Source: Flavobacterium foetidum
GTDB taxonomy: Bacteria > Bacteroidota > Bacteroidia > Flavobacteriales > Flavobacteriaceae
Assembly (NCBI RefSeq): GCF_004634245.1
Contig: NZ_SJTF01000014.1
Span: forward strand, 62,001 to 126,000
Length of the DNA stretch: 64,000 nt
Reading direction: 5' to 3'
Shown here piece by piece: positions 8,161 to 17,278 of this stretch. The stretch's first letter is position 1, and each line of letters starts with the position of its first letter. The notes beneath the pieces are model-generated. The model was not told where the DNA came from. It saw nothing but the letters and a program-made list of their open reading frames with translations, and searched no databases. Made by a program: the position numbers and the translations under genes.

Positions 8161-9396
8161 ATGAATAGAAGAGTTGTAATTACTGGAATGGGAATTTATT
8201 CTTGTATCGGAACTTCTTTAGATGAAGTAAAAGAATCTTTATATCAGGGAAAATCTGGTATTCAGTTTGATTCTGAACGAAAAGAATTTGGTTTTCAGTC
8301 GGCCTTGACCGGAATGGTTCCGAAAGCTGATTTAAAAAATTTGCTGACCCGCAGACAACGTATGAGCATTGGTGAAGAAACCGAATATGCTTATATGGCA
8401 ACAATCGAAGCTTTGAAAAACGCCAATATCGACGATGCTTTTTTTGATGAAAGAGAGGTCGGAATTATGTATGGAAACGACAGCGTTTCTAAAGCTGTCA
8501 TCGAAGCTACTGATATTGTGCGTGACAAAAAAGATACTGCCCTTATTGGTTCTGGCGCAATTTTTAAATCGATGAATTCTACAGTAACGATGAATCTTTC
8601 GACGATTTTCAAACTTCGAGGCATTAACTTAACCGTTAGTGCGGCCTGTGCCAGTGGTTCTCATTCTATCGGATTGGCTTATTACTTAATCAAAAGTGGT
8701 TTTCAGGATATCATCATTACAGGAGGAGCACAGGAAATCAACAAATATGCCATGAGCAGTTTTGATGGTTTGGGCGTCTTTTCGAATAGAGAAAGCGACC
8801 CAGAGAAAGCTTCAAGACCTTTTGACGCAGACCGCGACGGACTTATTCCGAGTGGCGGTGGCGCAACTTTAATACTCGAAAGTTATGAATCTGCCATTGC
8901 CCGTGGCGCCAATATAATCGCAGAAGTTGTAGGTTACGGATTCTCTTCGAACGGAGGCCACATTTCTACGCCAAATGTAGAAGGTCCTTCAACTGCCATG
9001 AAACGTGCCCTTGAAGATGCGCAACTGCAAGCTACCGATATCGAATATATAAATGCTCATGCCACTTCGACACCAGTTGGAGATGCCAACGAAGCCAAAG
9101 CGATTTATGAAGTTTTTGGTGAGAAAAATCCTCCAGTGAGTTCGACAAAATCGATGACAGGACACGAATGTTGGATGGCTGGAGCAAGCGAAATAATCTA
9201 CTCTGTATTAATGATGCAGCACGATTTTATTGCCCCGAACATCAATTTAGAAAACCCAGACGAAGATGCTAAAAAATTAAATTTAGTTAAAACTACGTTA
9301 AACAAAAAATTTGACATATTTTTGTCCAATTCTTTCGGGTTCGGAGGAACCAACTCTGCGTTGGTGGTTAAAAAGTTTAAATTGAGCAATGAATAA
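8161..9396 (+). CDS. Beta-ketoacyl-ACP synthase (KS I/II type)
   Basis: A 411-residue condensing enzyme with the complete Cys-His-His active site: C163 in SAACASGSHS, H300 in NAHATSTP and H335 in MTGHECWMAG. It would elongate the acyl chain with malonyl-ACP. Its last 8 bases overlap the start of an ACP gene, a strong sign of translational coupling and of a KS-ACP pair. It is one of three active KS I/II-type enzymes in the locus. Which step each one serves is not visible from sequence. Confidence 0.9.
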   Translation: MNRRVVITGMGIYSCIGTSLDEVKESLYQGKSGIQFDSERKEFGFQSALTGMVPKADLKNLLTRRQRMSIGEETEYAYMATIEALKNANIDDAFFDEREVGIMYGNDSVSKAVIEATDIVRDKKDTALIGSGAIFKSMNSTVTMNLSTIFKLRGINLTVSAACASGSHSIGLAYYLIKSGFQDIIITGGAQEINKYAMSSFDGLGVFSNRESDPEKASRPFDADRDGLIPSGGGATLILESYESAIARGANIIAEVVGYGFSSNGGHISTPNVEGPSTAMKRALEDAQLQATDIEYINAHATSTPVGDANEAKAIYEVFGEKNPPVSSTKSMTGHECWMAGASEIIYSVLMMQHDFIAPNINLENPDEDAKKLNLVKTTLNKKFDIFLSNSFGFGGTNSALVVKKFKLSNE

Positions 9397-9643
9397 AGAA
9401 GAGATTATAGCAAAAATTAACGGTTTTTTGGTTGATGAATTTGAAGTAGATAATGACGATATTGAACCAGATGCCAATTTAAAGGATACATTAGGATTAG
9501 ACAGTCTAGATTATGTTGATCTTGTAGTGTCTATCGAGGCTAACTTTGGTGTAAAACTGGTTGAGGCTGATTTTGTCGGAATTGCTACTTTTCAGAATTT
9601 CTACGACCTTATCGAGGCTAAACTAAAAGCTAAAGCTGTTTAA
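9389..9643 (+). CDS. Acyl carrier protein
   Basis: An 84-residue acidic ACP. The phosphopantetheine attachment serine is S39 in GLDSLD. It overlaps the upstream KS by 8 bases and shares one base with the acyltransferase downstream, so the three are probably translated together. It is one of two dedicated ACPs in the locus (the other is at 20647) and probably carries the growing aryl polyene. Confidence 0.93.
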   Translation: MNKEEIIAKINGFLVDEFEVDNDDIEPDANLKDTLGLDSLDYVDLVVSIEANFGVKLVEADFVGIATFQNFYDLIEAKLKAKAV

Positions 9644-10524
9644 TGAGTCAATGGGATGGCAAATCTAAAGGTACAGTTTTAGGTTATAAGATATTCGTTT
9701 TTTTAATTCAAAAAGCGGGTGTAAAAGCTGCTTACGTCTTACTTTATTTTGTCGCTTCTTATTACTTTCTGTTCTTAAGAAAAAGTAATAAGGCTATCTT
9801 TTACTATTTTAAAGAAAGACTTCAGTTTTCCTATTTCAAATCCAAAAAAATGGTTTTCAAAAGTTATTACACTTTTGGACAAACTCTTATTGATAAAATT
9901 TCGATTTCGGCAGGAATGCGTAATAAATTTACTTACGAATTTGACGGAATCGAAACTTTAAAAAAACTGCTTGCCGAAAAAAAAGGCGGTGTCTTGATAA
10001 GCGCCCATGTTGGCAATTTTGAAATTGCAGAACATTTTTTTGGAGAAATCGACCTCGATTTCCAAATCAATCTCGTTACTACAGATTTAGAGCATTCGGC
10101 AATAAAAAATTATCTGGAGACCATTTCTCAGAAACCAGCCGTTAAGTTTATCATTATCAAGGAAGACTTATCGCATATATTCGAGATCAATGCCGCGCTC
10201 GCCAATAACGAACTAATCTGTTTTACAGGTGACCGTTATTTTGAAGGCACAAAATCGCTTACAGAAAATCTGCTTGGCAAAGAAGCTAATTTCCCTGCGG
10301 GTCCGTTTTTAATCGCCTCAAGATTAAAAGCTCCTGTGGTTTTTGTCTATGTAATGAAAGAAGAAAATTTGCACTATCATTTGTATGCAAGAGAAGCTGC
10401 TGTAAAACATCGCGACGAAAAAGCGCTTTTAAAAGAATATGTAAAAAGTGTCGAAAGCATCTTAGAAAAATATCCGCTGCAATGGTTCAATTATTTCGAT
10501 TTTTGGAACCAAATCGAGAAATAG
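9643..10524 (+). CDS. LpxL/HtrB-like lysophospholipid acyltransferase
   Basis: A 293-residue protein of the bacterial lipid A/KDO2 acyltransferase family, with one hydrophobic N-terminal segment (about residues 24-46) for inner-membrane attachment. The HX4E catalytic motif is H122 to E127 in SAHVGNFEIAE. These enzymes move an acyl group from ACP to a lipid. The tight ACP-acyltransferase overlap suggests it draws from that ACP, so it is one of several candidates for transferring the polyene acyl chain. Housekeeping lipid A acylation is less likely given the context. Confidence 0.85.
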   Translation: MSQWDGKSKGTVLGYKIFVFLIQKAGVKAAYVLLYFVASYYFLFLRKSNKAIFYYFKERLQFSYFKSKKMVFKSYYTFGQTLIDKISISAGMRNKFTYEFDGIETLKKLLAEKKGGVLISAHVGNFEIAEHFFGEIDLDFQINLVTTDLEHSAIKNYLETISQKPAVKFIIIKEDLSHIFEINAALANNELICFTGDRYFEGTKSLTENLLGKEANFPAGPFLIASRLKAPVVFVYVMKEENLHYHLYAREAAVKHRDEKALLKEYVKSVESILEKYPLQWFNYFDFWNQIEK

Positions 10525-10707
10525 CATTTGTTGTTTTGAAAGAAATAACCTATTTAAAAAATTATTCGATTTATTTTTTGCCAACTTTTTTGCTATAAAA
10601 TACAAGAAAAAACTTGTAAAAACTAGCAATAATTGTTAAAAATACGGTTTTAAAAGGCAAAAATGCGAATCTATAAAAGAAGAAAAATCCTTTTAAATAA
10701 ATTTAAC

Positions 10708-10715
10708 TATTTTTG
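10708..10715 (+). promoter_or_regulatory. -7 promoter box upstream of darA
   Basis: TATTTTTG fits TAnnTTTG, 28 bases before the darA start. It lies in a 218-base AT-rich spacer that contains no gene, and it suggests a new transcription unit at darA. Confidence 0.5.
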
Positions 10716-10742
10716 CGCTTCCACCAAAGCTAGATAAACTAA

Positions 10743-11645
10743 ATGAAAAATGTTCTCGTAATTTATTATTCACAATCCGGACAATTGGAATCGATTGCAC
10801 AAAATGTATCGAAACCGTTTCTGGAGTCTGAAGATATAAAGCTGACTTTTTACGAAATTCAGCTGGAGAAGCCTTTCCCTTTTCCATGGAATAAGGATTC
10901 GTTTTTTGATGCTTTTCCAGAGTCATTTTTACAGATTCCAGCAACGCTTAAACCAGTACCAGATGAGATTTTAAATACAAAATTCGATTTAGTACTGTTT
11001 CACTATCAGGTTTGGTATCTTTCACCTTCCATCCCGATAAATTCTTTCTTGAAAAGCAACGATGCTAAAAAGATTTTAAACGGAACGCCAGTTATCACAA
11101 TCAGTGGTTCTAGAAACATGTGGATCATGGCTCAGGAAAAAATAAAAGTACTGCTGAAAGAAGCTAACGCAGATTTGGTCGGAAATATTGCATTGGTTGA
11201 TCGTGTTGGAAATTTAATCAGCGTGATTACCATTGTAGAATGGATGTTCTCTGGGGTAAAGAAAAAGTATCTCGGAATTTTTCCCTTACCTGGAGTTTCA
11301 GAAAAAGATATTCGCGAGTCAGATCAGTTCGGAAAAATTATGGCAGATGCGCTTCATCAGAACAATCTAGCCAATTTACAGCCAAAACTGGTTGCCGCAG
11401 GAGGAGTAAGAATCAGTTCGTATTTAGTAACTGTTGACAAAACGGCCAATAAAATTTTCAATAAATGGTCAAATCTCATTTATAAAAATCAAAAAAACCG
11501 AAAAAAGCTTTTAAAAGTATTTAATGTTTATTTATTCCTTGCGATTTGGTTAATCTCACCAATAGTGTATATATTGCACCTGATTACTTACCCGCTTAAG
11601 CTAACGAAAATAAAAAAGGAAACTCAGTATTATCAAGGAGTTTAG
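10743..11645 (+). CDS. darA: Dialkylresorcinol condensing enzyme DarA
   Basis: A 300-residue protein whose first 200 residues are flavodoxin-like (VLVIYYSQSGQ phosphate loop at about 4-14). A C-terminal membrane segment spans about 258-280, followed by a basic tail. DarA is the aromatase/cyclase-like partner that with DarB condenses two beta-keto fatty acyl thioesters to a cyclohexanedione and oxidises it to the dialkylresorcinol, the alcohol half of flexirubin. darB follows 17 bases later, which makes the assignment firm. It is probably at the inner membrane. Confidence 0.9.
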   Translation: MKNVLVIYYSQSGQLESIAQNVSKPFLESEDIKLTFYEIQLEKPFPFPWNKDSFFDAFPESFLQIPATLKPVPDEILNTKFDLVLFHYQVWYLSPSIPINSFLKSNDAKKILNGTPVITISGSRNMWIMAQEKIKVLLKEANADLVGNIALVDRVGNLISVITIVEWMFSGVKKKYLGIFPLPGVSEKDIRESDQFGKIMADALHQNNLANLQPKLVAAGGVRISSYLVTVDKTANKIFNKWSNLIYKNQKNRKKLLKVFNVYLFLAIWLISPIVYILHLITYPLKLTKIKKETQYYQGV

Positions 11646-11662
11646 AAGACGAAATTTAAATT

Positions 11663-12796
11663 ATGTTTGACGTATACATTACAAAGGCTGCAAAATATTT
11701 GCCGAATGAAGCTGTTTCAAATGATGAAATGGAATCCTATTTAGGTTTAATCAACGACACTGCTTCAAAAGCAAGACGTATTATTTTGCGCAACAATAAA
11801 ATTACAAGCCGTTATTATGCTGTTGACAAAAACGGAAAAAGCACGCACAATAATGCAGAGTTAACCCGCAACGCTATTGTACAGCTTTTTGATGAGGATT
11901 TTACGCCTCAGGATTTAGAAGTTCTTTCATGCGGAACCTCAACGCCTGATATTTTCCTTCCATCACATGCCGCTATGGTGCACGGATTATTGCAAAACAA
12001 ATCAGTTGAGCTTAATTCGTCTACAGGGGTATGCTGTGCGGGAATGAATTCCTTAAAATTCGGTTTCCTTTCGGTACGTTCTGGCAACTCCAAAAATGCA
12101 GTTTGTACGGGATCAGAAAAAGTTTCGACTTGGCTTATTGCTCAAAAGTATAAAACCGAAGTTGAAAATTTGAAAAACTTAGAAGAACAGCCTATTATTG
12201 CGTTCAAGAAAGATTTTTTAAGATGGATGCTTTCAGATGGAGCGGGCGCCTTTTTATTGGAAAACAAGCCTAAAGGTGAGATTTCTTTAAAAATTGAATG
12301 GATGGAAGCTTTTTCGTATGCTTACGAATTAGAGACATGCATGTATGCGGGAGGTGATAAATTAGAAAACGGCGATATTAAGCCATGGAGCGAATACGAA
12401 CCAGAAGAATTATTGACCGAATCGGTGTTTGCAATCAAACAAGATGTAAAATTATTAGATGAATTTATCCTGACAAAAGGTGCAGAAAGCATGAAAGATG
12501 CCATGGATAAAAACAATATCAAGTCTGAAGATGTCAACTATTTTATTCCTCACGTTTCTTCTAACTTCTTTGTTGAAGGTTTGAAAAAAGGACTTGTCGA
12601 AAAAGGCATCGGAATGAGTGATGAGAAATGGTTTATGAATCTCTCAAGAGTAGGAAATGTTGGTTCTGCCTCTATTTACCTAGCTTTGGAAGAATTGATG
12701 AATTCAGGAAAACTGAAAAAAGGCGAACACATTCTTTTATCTGTTCCTGAAAGCGGAAGATTCTCATTCGCATATGCGTATTTAACTGTTTGCTAA
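11663..12796 (+). CDS. darB: Ketosynthase DarB (KAS III-like)
   Basis: A 377-residue KAS III-type condensing enzyme. The probable catalytic residues are C125 (GVCCAGMNS), H297 (FIPHVSSN) and N332 (RVGNVGSAS), the Cys-His-Asn triad of this class. With DarA it forms the dialkylresorcinol ring. The darA-darB order is conserved in flexirubin clusters. One base separates it from the following dehydratase-like gene, so the dar genes and the hot-dog pair are probably one unit. Confidence 0.92.
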   Translation: MFDVYITKAAKYLPNEAVSNDEMESYLGLINDTASKARRIILRNNKITSRYYAVDKNGKSTHNNAELTRNAIVQLFDEDFTPQDLEVLSCGTSTPDIFLPSHAAMVHGLLQNKSVELNSSTGVCCAGMNSLKFGFLSVRSGNSKNAVCTGSEKVSTWLIAQKYKTEVENLKNLEEQPIIAFKKDFLRWMLSDGAGAFLLENKPKGEISLKIEWMEAFSYAYELETCMYAGGDKLENGDIKPWSEYEPEELLTESVFAIKQDVKLLDEFILTKGAESMKDAMDKNNIKSEDVNYFIPHVSSNFFVEGLKKGLVEKGIGMSDEKWFMNLSRVGNVGSASIYLALEELMNSGKLKKGEHILLSVPESGRFSFAYAYLTVC

Positions 12797-12797
12797 A

Positions 12798-13229
12798 ATG
12801 GAAACATTGACTCTTTTAGAAAAAAATACTGTCGAAGATTTACTGCCTCAAAAGTTTCCTTTTGTAATGGTAGATACTATGCATTCGTATTCTGAAATTT
12901 CATTGATTTCAGGATTAACAATACAGAGCGATAATATCTTTGTAAATAACAATATTTTTCTAGAAGCCGGTTTAATAGAACACATGGCGCAGTCTGTAGC
13001 ATTGCATACCGGATATCAGTTTTCTTTAAAAAACGAAGCCTCCCCAACGGGATACATTGGCTCTATTAAAGAAATTACAATCACTAAACTTCCGAAGCTT
13101 AACGATTCTATCCAGTCAGAAGTTACTATTTTGCAGGAATTTGCCGGAATTACGCTGGTAAATATTGTTACGACATTAAATAACGAAGAAATAGCCCGTG
13201 GACAAATGAAAACCGTCTTGGCAAAATAA
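12798..13229 (+). CDS. Hot-dog-fold 3-hydroxyacyl-ACP dehydratase-like protein, A
   Basis: A 143-residue FabZ-like protein. LPQKFPFVMVD (16-26) matches the FabZ start, and the acidic catalytic residue is kept as E61 in GLIEHMAQ. The HFPGxPxMPG segment with the catalytic histidine is missing: that position (14 residues before E61) is I47. It sits directly after darB and 9 bases before a second protein with the same loss. Pairing with a partner that supplies the histidine is one possibility; a binding-only role is another. Confidence 0.8.
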   Translation: METLTLLEKNTVEDLLPQKFPFVMVDTMHSYSEISLISGLTIQSDNIFVNNNIFLEAGLIEHMAQSVALHTGYQFSLKNEASPTGYIGSIKEITITKLPKLNDSIQSEVTILQEFAGITLVNIVTTLNNEEIARGQMKTVLAK

Positions 13230-13238
13230 AAACAAATC

Positions 13239-13703
13239 ATGCAAACAACTTCTACCGTTGACATACAAAATTATCTGCCACACCGAGCACCTTTGCTTAT
13301 GGTCGATTTAATTTTGAATATTGATGCCAGCTCGGTAGAAACGATCTTTTTTATAGAAAAAGACAATGTTTTTGTAGACAACGATGTTTTTATCGAAGCG
13401 GGATTAATCGAAAATACAGCACAGACCTGCTCGGCTATTGTTGGGAAAAAATATTTTCTTGACGAAAGCGGCATAGAAAATGAAAACGTAAATGTAATCG
13501 GATTTATCAGTGCTTTGAAAAGCGTCAAAATACATGCACTGCCAAAAGTCGGCGATACTATTCTAACCAAAGCCTCTTTGGTTTCAAAGTTTCCAACAGA
13601 AGATTATACTTTATGCACCATGAGCTGCAAAAGCTTTTTGGAAAATCAGATTCTCTTAGAATGCGAAATCAATTTGTTTATTCAGAAGATAGTTCCGGCT
13701 TAA
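13239..13703 (+). CDS. Hot-dog-fold 3-hydroxyacyl-ACP dehydratase-like protein, B
   Basis: A 154-residue FabZ-like paralogue of the preceding gene. LPHRAPLLMVD is at 13-23 and the acidic residue E58 is in GLIENTAQ. The catalytic histidine of the HFPG loop is replaced (V44 at the equivalent position). The two neighbours are diverged tandem paralogues and probably form a heterodimer in the dehydration step of polyene synthesis. After it comes a 138-base spacer with no clear promoter. Confidence 0.8.
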   Translation: MQTTSTVDIQNYLPHRAPLLMVDLILNIDASSVETIFFIEKDNVFVDNDVFIEAGLIENTAQTCSAIVGKKYFLDESGIENENVNVIGFISALKSVKIHALPKVGDTILTKASLVSKFPTEDYTLCTMSCKSFLENQILLECEINLFIQKIVPA

Positions 13704-13841
13704 TGATTTAAAACAAATCACTTAGAATTTATTTATTTTGTAAAGAAAAAAGAGAAATCTGTATTTTGGAAACCACAGATTTTTAATAATTAGTTTATGT
13801 CTGGAAACGACCTTTATATTCTAATAACTTAAATTAGCACT

Positions 13842-14246
13842 ATGGAAAAAGAAAATGTACCACAGGATAAAAGCAATTTAACAAAAAATAATGTAAAGGA
13901 GCTTTTGTATGCAACCGATGAAAACGGAGAATATACCACAACCTTAAGTACAGGCTGGGAGCCAAAAACTATTGCGCTTTCCAATTCAATCGACGAAATC
14001 AACGAACGCATTGCCGATGCAAAACAACAGGTTCAAAACGGTGAAGCAAGTCCGATTGTTTATTTCATGGAACTTAATAAAATGGATTTGAACATTCTTT
14101 CAAGCTATGTGGGCTTGTGGAAATGGCGCGTAAAAAGACATTTTAAACCAGGTGTCTTTGCAAAACTAAATGATAAAACTTTAAAAAAATACGCTGATAC
14201 TTTTGAAATTTCCATCGAAGAACTAAAAAACAGCATTACCAAATAA
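13842..14246 (+). CDS. Small conserved protein of the flexirubin locus, function unknown
   Basis: A 134-residue soluble protein without signal peptide or membrane segment, rich in Lys/Glu and Asn. A coiled-coil-prone stretch (SIDEINERIADAKQQVQNGE, about 49-68) is followed by an amphipathic region with KWRVKRHFKPG near 98-108. The family is not recognised. The stop codon overlaps the ATG of the BtrH-like gene, so the two are translationally coupled. The coupling suggests a partner or adaptor of the BtrH-like protein; this is inference. Confidence 0.75.
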   Translation: MEKENVPQDKSNLTKNNVKELLYATDENGEYTTTLSTGWEPKTIALSNSIDEINERIADAKQQVQNGEASPIVYFMELNKMDLNILSSYVGLWKWRVKRHFKPGVFAKLNDKTLKKYADTFEISIEELKNSITK

Positions 14247-15244
14247 TGGAGTTACCTTTTACACATCATCAATCTGCACACTGCGAAAATGGAGTAGCTT
14301 CTAATCTGCTTAAAAGCAACGGACTCAATATTAGTGAACCAATGGTTTTTGGTATTGGTTCGGGTCTATTTTTCGTATATCTTCCTTTCTTAAAAGTCAA
14401 TCATGCGCCGGCTATTAGTTACAGAACTTTGCCTGGACAGATTTTTAATAAAGTGGCGAAACGCTTGAATTTAAAAATAAAAAGACAGAAATTTTCTTCT
14501 GTAAGCGCAGCAAGCAAAGCTTTAGACGAAAATTTAAAAAATAACATTCTAACAGGATTACAAGTTGGTGTTTATCATCTAAGTTATTTTCCTGATGAAT
14601 ACCGCTTTCATTTCAATGCACATAATTTAGTCGTTTACGGAAAAACCGAAACCGACTATTTGGTGAGTGACCCAGTAATGGAAACTGTTACCACTTTGAC
14701 TCACGAAGAAATGGAAAAAGTCCGTTTTGCCAAAGGGGCGTTTGCGCCGCGAGGACAAATGTACTACCCTATCCAGATTCCTGAAGATGTCGATCTAAAG
14801 AGTGCAATCATTAAAGGAATCAAAAATACTTGTCGCGATATGTTGGCGCCATTTCCTCTTGTTGGTGTGGGCGGCATAAAATATGTCTCGAAACGTATTA
14901 GAAAATGGCCGTCAAAATACGGAGCCAAAAAAGCCAATCATTACTTGGCGCAAATGGTTCGTATGCAAGAAGAAATTGGAACCGGTGGCGGTGGTTTTCG
15001 TTTTATTTATGCCGCATTTCTTCAGGAAGCTTCGGTAATTTTAGGAAACGAAGAACTAAAAGAACTTTCTAAAGAAATGACAAAAATTGGTGATTCATGG
15101 CGTGATTTTGCTGTTGAAGCTTCCCGTATTTACAAAAACAGAAGCGCTAAAGAAGATGCCTACAACATTATTGCCGATGAACTTTTGGACATTGCCAATA
15201 GAGAAGAAATCTTTTTTAAAAAATTAAAAAAAGCGATTAGCTAA
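14246..15244 (+). CDS. BtrH N-terminal domain protein, putative acyltransferase
   Basis: A 332-residue protein whose first 150 residues match the BtrH N-terminal family. BtrH moves an acyl group from an ACP onto an aminoglycoside in butirosin synthesis. A papain/C39-like arrangement is visible: C13 (HHQSAHCENG), H126 (FNAHNLVVYG) and D142 (LVSDPV). The C-terminal half, helical and Lys/Glu-rich, has no known motif. It lies between a small coupled protein and an ABC exporter in a locus with two ACPs. An acyl-ACP-dependent transferase joining polyene and dialkylresorcinol is an attractive but unproven role. Confidence 0.8.
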   Translation: MELPFTHHQSAHCENGVASNLLKSNGLNISEPMVFGIGSGLFFVYLPFLKVNHAPAISYRTLPGQIFNKVAKRLNLKIKRQKFSSVSAASKALDENLKNNILTGLQVGVYHLSYFPDEYRFHFNAHNLVVYGKTETDYLVSDPVMETVTTLTHEEMEKVRFAKGAFAPRGQMYYPIQIPEDVDLKSAIIKGIKNTCRDMLAPFPLVGVGGIKYVSKRIRKWPSKYGAKKANHYLAQMVRMQEEIGTGGGGFRFIYAAFLQEASVILGNEELKELSKEMTKIGDSWRDFAVEASRIYKNRSAKEDAYNIIADELLDIANREEIFFKKLKKAIS

Positions 15245-15252
15245 AAAATATT

Positions 15253-16005
15253 TTGCAGCCTATAATACAAATACGATCCCTTTCGAAAAAGTACAAAAAT
15301 GCAGAAATGTATTCTTTGAACAATGTTTCGCTTGACATAAATGAAGGACAGGTTTTTGGTCTGCTCGGACCAAACGGAGCAGGAAAAACAACACTGATTT
15401 CTATGCTCTGCGGTTTGGTTAAGCCAACATCGGGAAGCTTTACCATTGATGGCTTAAATTATACCAGCCATTCATCAAAAATTAAAAAAATAATTGGTGT
15501 AGTTCCTCAAGAATATGCACTTTATCCGACCTTGACAGCTAGAGAAAACCTTCATTATTTTGGAAGTATGTACGGCTTAAAAGGTGCCGATTTAAAAGAT
15601 AAAGTAATTGAAGCTCTTGACCGTTTGGGGCTTTTGAAATTTGCAGACAAAGCCGTTGAAACTTTTTCGGGCGGAATGAAACGCCGTGTTAATCTGATTG
15701 CAGGAATTCTACACAATCCGAAAGTCTTGTTTTTGGATGAACCAACTGTTGGTGTTGATGTTCATTCTAAAAATGCTATTATGGAGTACCTTAAAGTACT
15801 GAATCAAAACGGAACAACAATTATTTACACTTCACATCATTTGGCAGAAGCAGAAGATTTCTGTACCAATATTGCTATTTTAGACCAAGGTCAGATTTAT
15901 GCCAAAGGAACTCCATCGGACTTAATTAACGATACAGCAGAAGCACGTAATCTTGAAGATGTTTTTATTTCATTAACCGGTAAAGCCCTGAGAGATGGTA
16001 TATAA
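15253..16005 (+). CDS. ABC transporter ATP-binding protein
   Basis: A 250-residue ABC ATPase with Walker A GPNGAGKTT (39-47), signature FSGGMKRR, Walker B VLFLDEPTVG and the switch histidine in YTSHHLAEA. The reading frame opens after a stop at 15238 and has no ATG before 15300, so the TTG at 15253 is taken as start. It lies 8 bases after the BtrH-like gene and overlaps the permease gene by 11 bases. It powers the ABC-2 type permease that follows, probably exporting a flexirubin intermediate or lipid. Confidence 0.9.
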   Translation: MQPIIQIRSLSKKYKNAEMYSLNNVSLDINEGQVFGLLGPNGAGKTTLISMLCGLVKPTSGSFTIDGLNYTSHSSKIKKIIGVVPQEYALYPTLTARENLHYFGSMYGLKGADLKDKVIEALDRLGLLKFADKAVETFSGGMKRRVNLIAGILHNPKVLFLDEPTVGVDVHSKNAIMEYLKVLNQNGTTIIYTSHHLAEAEDFCTNIAILDQGQIYAKGTPSDLINDTAEARNLEDVFISLTGKALRDGI

Positions 16006-17278
16006 AATTTGGATGTCGGTTGTAAAAGAATTTCTTCTTTTAAAGAGAGATTTGGGCGGATTGATTATTCTGTTTGTAATGCCGTTGGTCTTGGTTATTA
16101 CTGTAACCTTAATTCAGGACAGCACTTTTAAATCAGTAAGCGATTCAAAAATTTCTATTTTATTGGTCGATAACGATAAAGGAACTGTTTCTAAAACCGT
16201 TTTTGAGAATTTAGAAAAAAGTAATCTGTTCAGCATTGTAACACAGATAGATCATAAAAACATTACCGAAGATATCGCCAGAGAAAATGTCTACAAAGGA
16301 AAATTTCAGCTGGCAATAGTAATTCCCGAAAATTTAAGTTCTGATTTGCAAGCCAAAGTAGATCAAAATGTAGAAAAAATTGTGAGCAGTCTAGGTTTGA
16401 CTGATAGCACTGCAACAAAAGAACCGCAAAGAGAAATTAAAGAAAAAGAAGTAAAACTGTATTTTGATCCAGCGGTTCAGATGAGCTTTAAAAATGCGGT
16501 CATGAGTTCAATCGACAAAATGATTTCGCAGATTGAAACCAAATCGATTTACACCACTTTTGAAAAACAATTAGGGGAAGGATCTACTGATTTTGAACAA
16601 AAGAGTTTTATTACTTTCAAAGAAATAATTCCAAAAATCAATAATAAAGAAGTACGTCCTAATTCTGTACAGCACAATGTTCCGGCTTGGACACTTTTTG
16701 CGATTTTTTTTATCGTAATTCCGTTGTCTATTAACATTGTAAAAGAAAAATCACAAGGAACTTTTGTACGATTGAGAACCAATCCGGTTTCTAATTTAGT
16801 TGTAATTATCGGTAAAACGATTACGTACACCATTATCTGTATGATTCAGTTTTATATGATGGTAGCGGTTGCGGTATTTTTATTTCCTTCCATCGGATTA
16901 CCTTCTTTAAATATAGAAGGCCATTTATTAATGATGAGCGTTGTGGCATTGTTTTCTGGTTTTGCGGCTATTGGTTACGGAATCTTATTGGGTACTGTTG
17001 CGAGTACTCAGGAACAATCTGCCCCATTTGGAGCCACAAGCGTAATCATCCTTGCTGCTGTGGGCGGCGTTTGGGTTCCTGTTTTTGCAATGCCCAAAAT
17101 CATGCAGTACATTGCTAAGTCGTCGCCGATGAACTGGGCTCTTGAAGCTTTTTACGATGTTTTGTTAAGAAGCGTTTCTTTTGCAGAAATTCTTCCAAAA
17201 ATAGCGCTCCTGTTTTTGTTTTTCATTATCACAACCTACATTGCATTATTCTATGACAAAAAGAAAAGAACAGTATAA
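15995..17278 (+). CDS. ABC-2 type transporter permease
   Basis: A 427-residue permease with one N-terminal membrane segment (about 20-40), a large extracytoplasmic domain (about 45-225) and five further segments in the C-terminal half. This is the ABC2_membrane_3 layout of drug or lipid exporters. It overlaps the ATPase gene by 11 bases and the thioesterase gene by about 26 bases, so all three are in one operon. The substrate is unknown; the pigment or its precursor is a reasonable guess. Confidence 0.88.
   Translation: MVYKIWMSVVKEFLLLKRDLGGLIILFVMPLVLVITVTLIQDSTFKSVSDSKISILLVDNDKGTVSKTVFENLEKSNLFSIVTQIDHKNITEDIARENVYKGKFQLAIVIPENLSSDLQAKVDQNVEKIVSSLGLTDSTATKEPQREIKEKEVKLYFDPAVQMSFKNAVMSSIDKMISQIETKSIYTTFEKQLGEGSTDFEQKSFITFKEIIPKINNKEVRPNSVQHNVPAWTLFAIFFIVIPLSINIVKEKSQGTFVRLRTNPVSNLVVIIGKTITYTIICMIQFYMMVAVAVFLFPSIGLPSLNIEGHLLMMSVVALFSGFAAIGYGILLGTVASTQEQSAPFGATSVIILAAVGGVWVPVFAMPKIMQYIAKSSPMNWALEAFYDVLLRSVSFAEILPKIALLFLFFIITTYIALFYDKKKRTV

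Noticed and set aside
13741..13841. Promoter before the 134-residue unknown gene
   Set aside because: Candidate boxes such as TATTTTG have one base too few between TA and TTTG.
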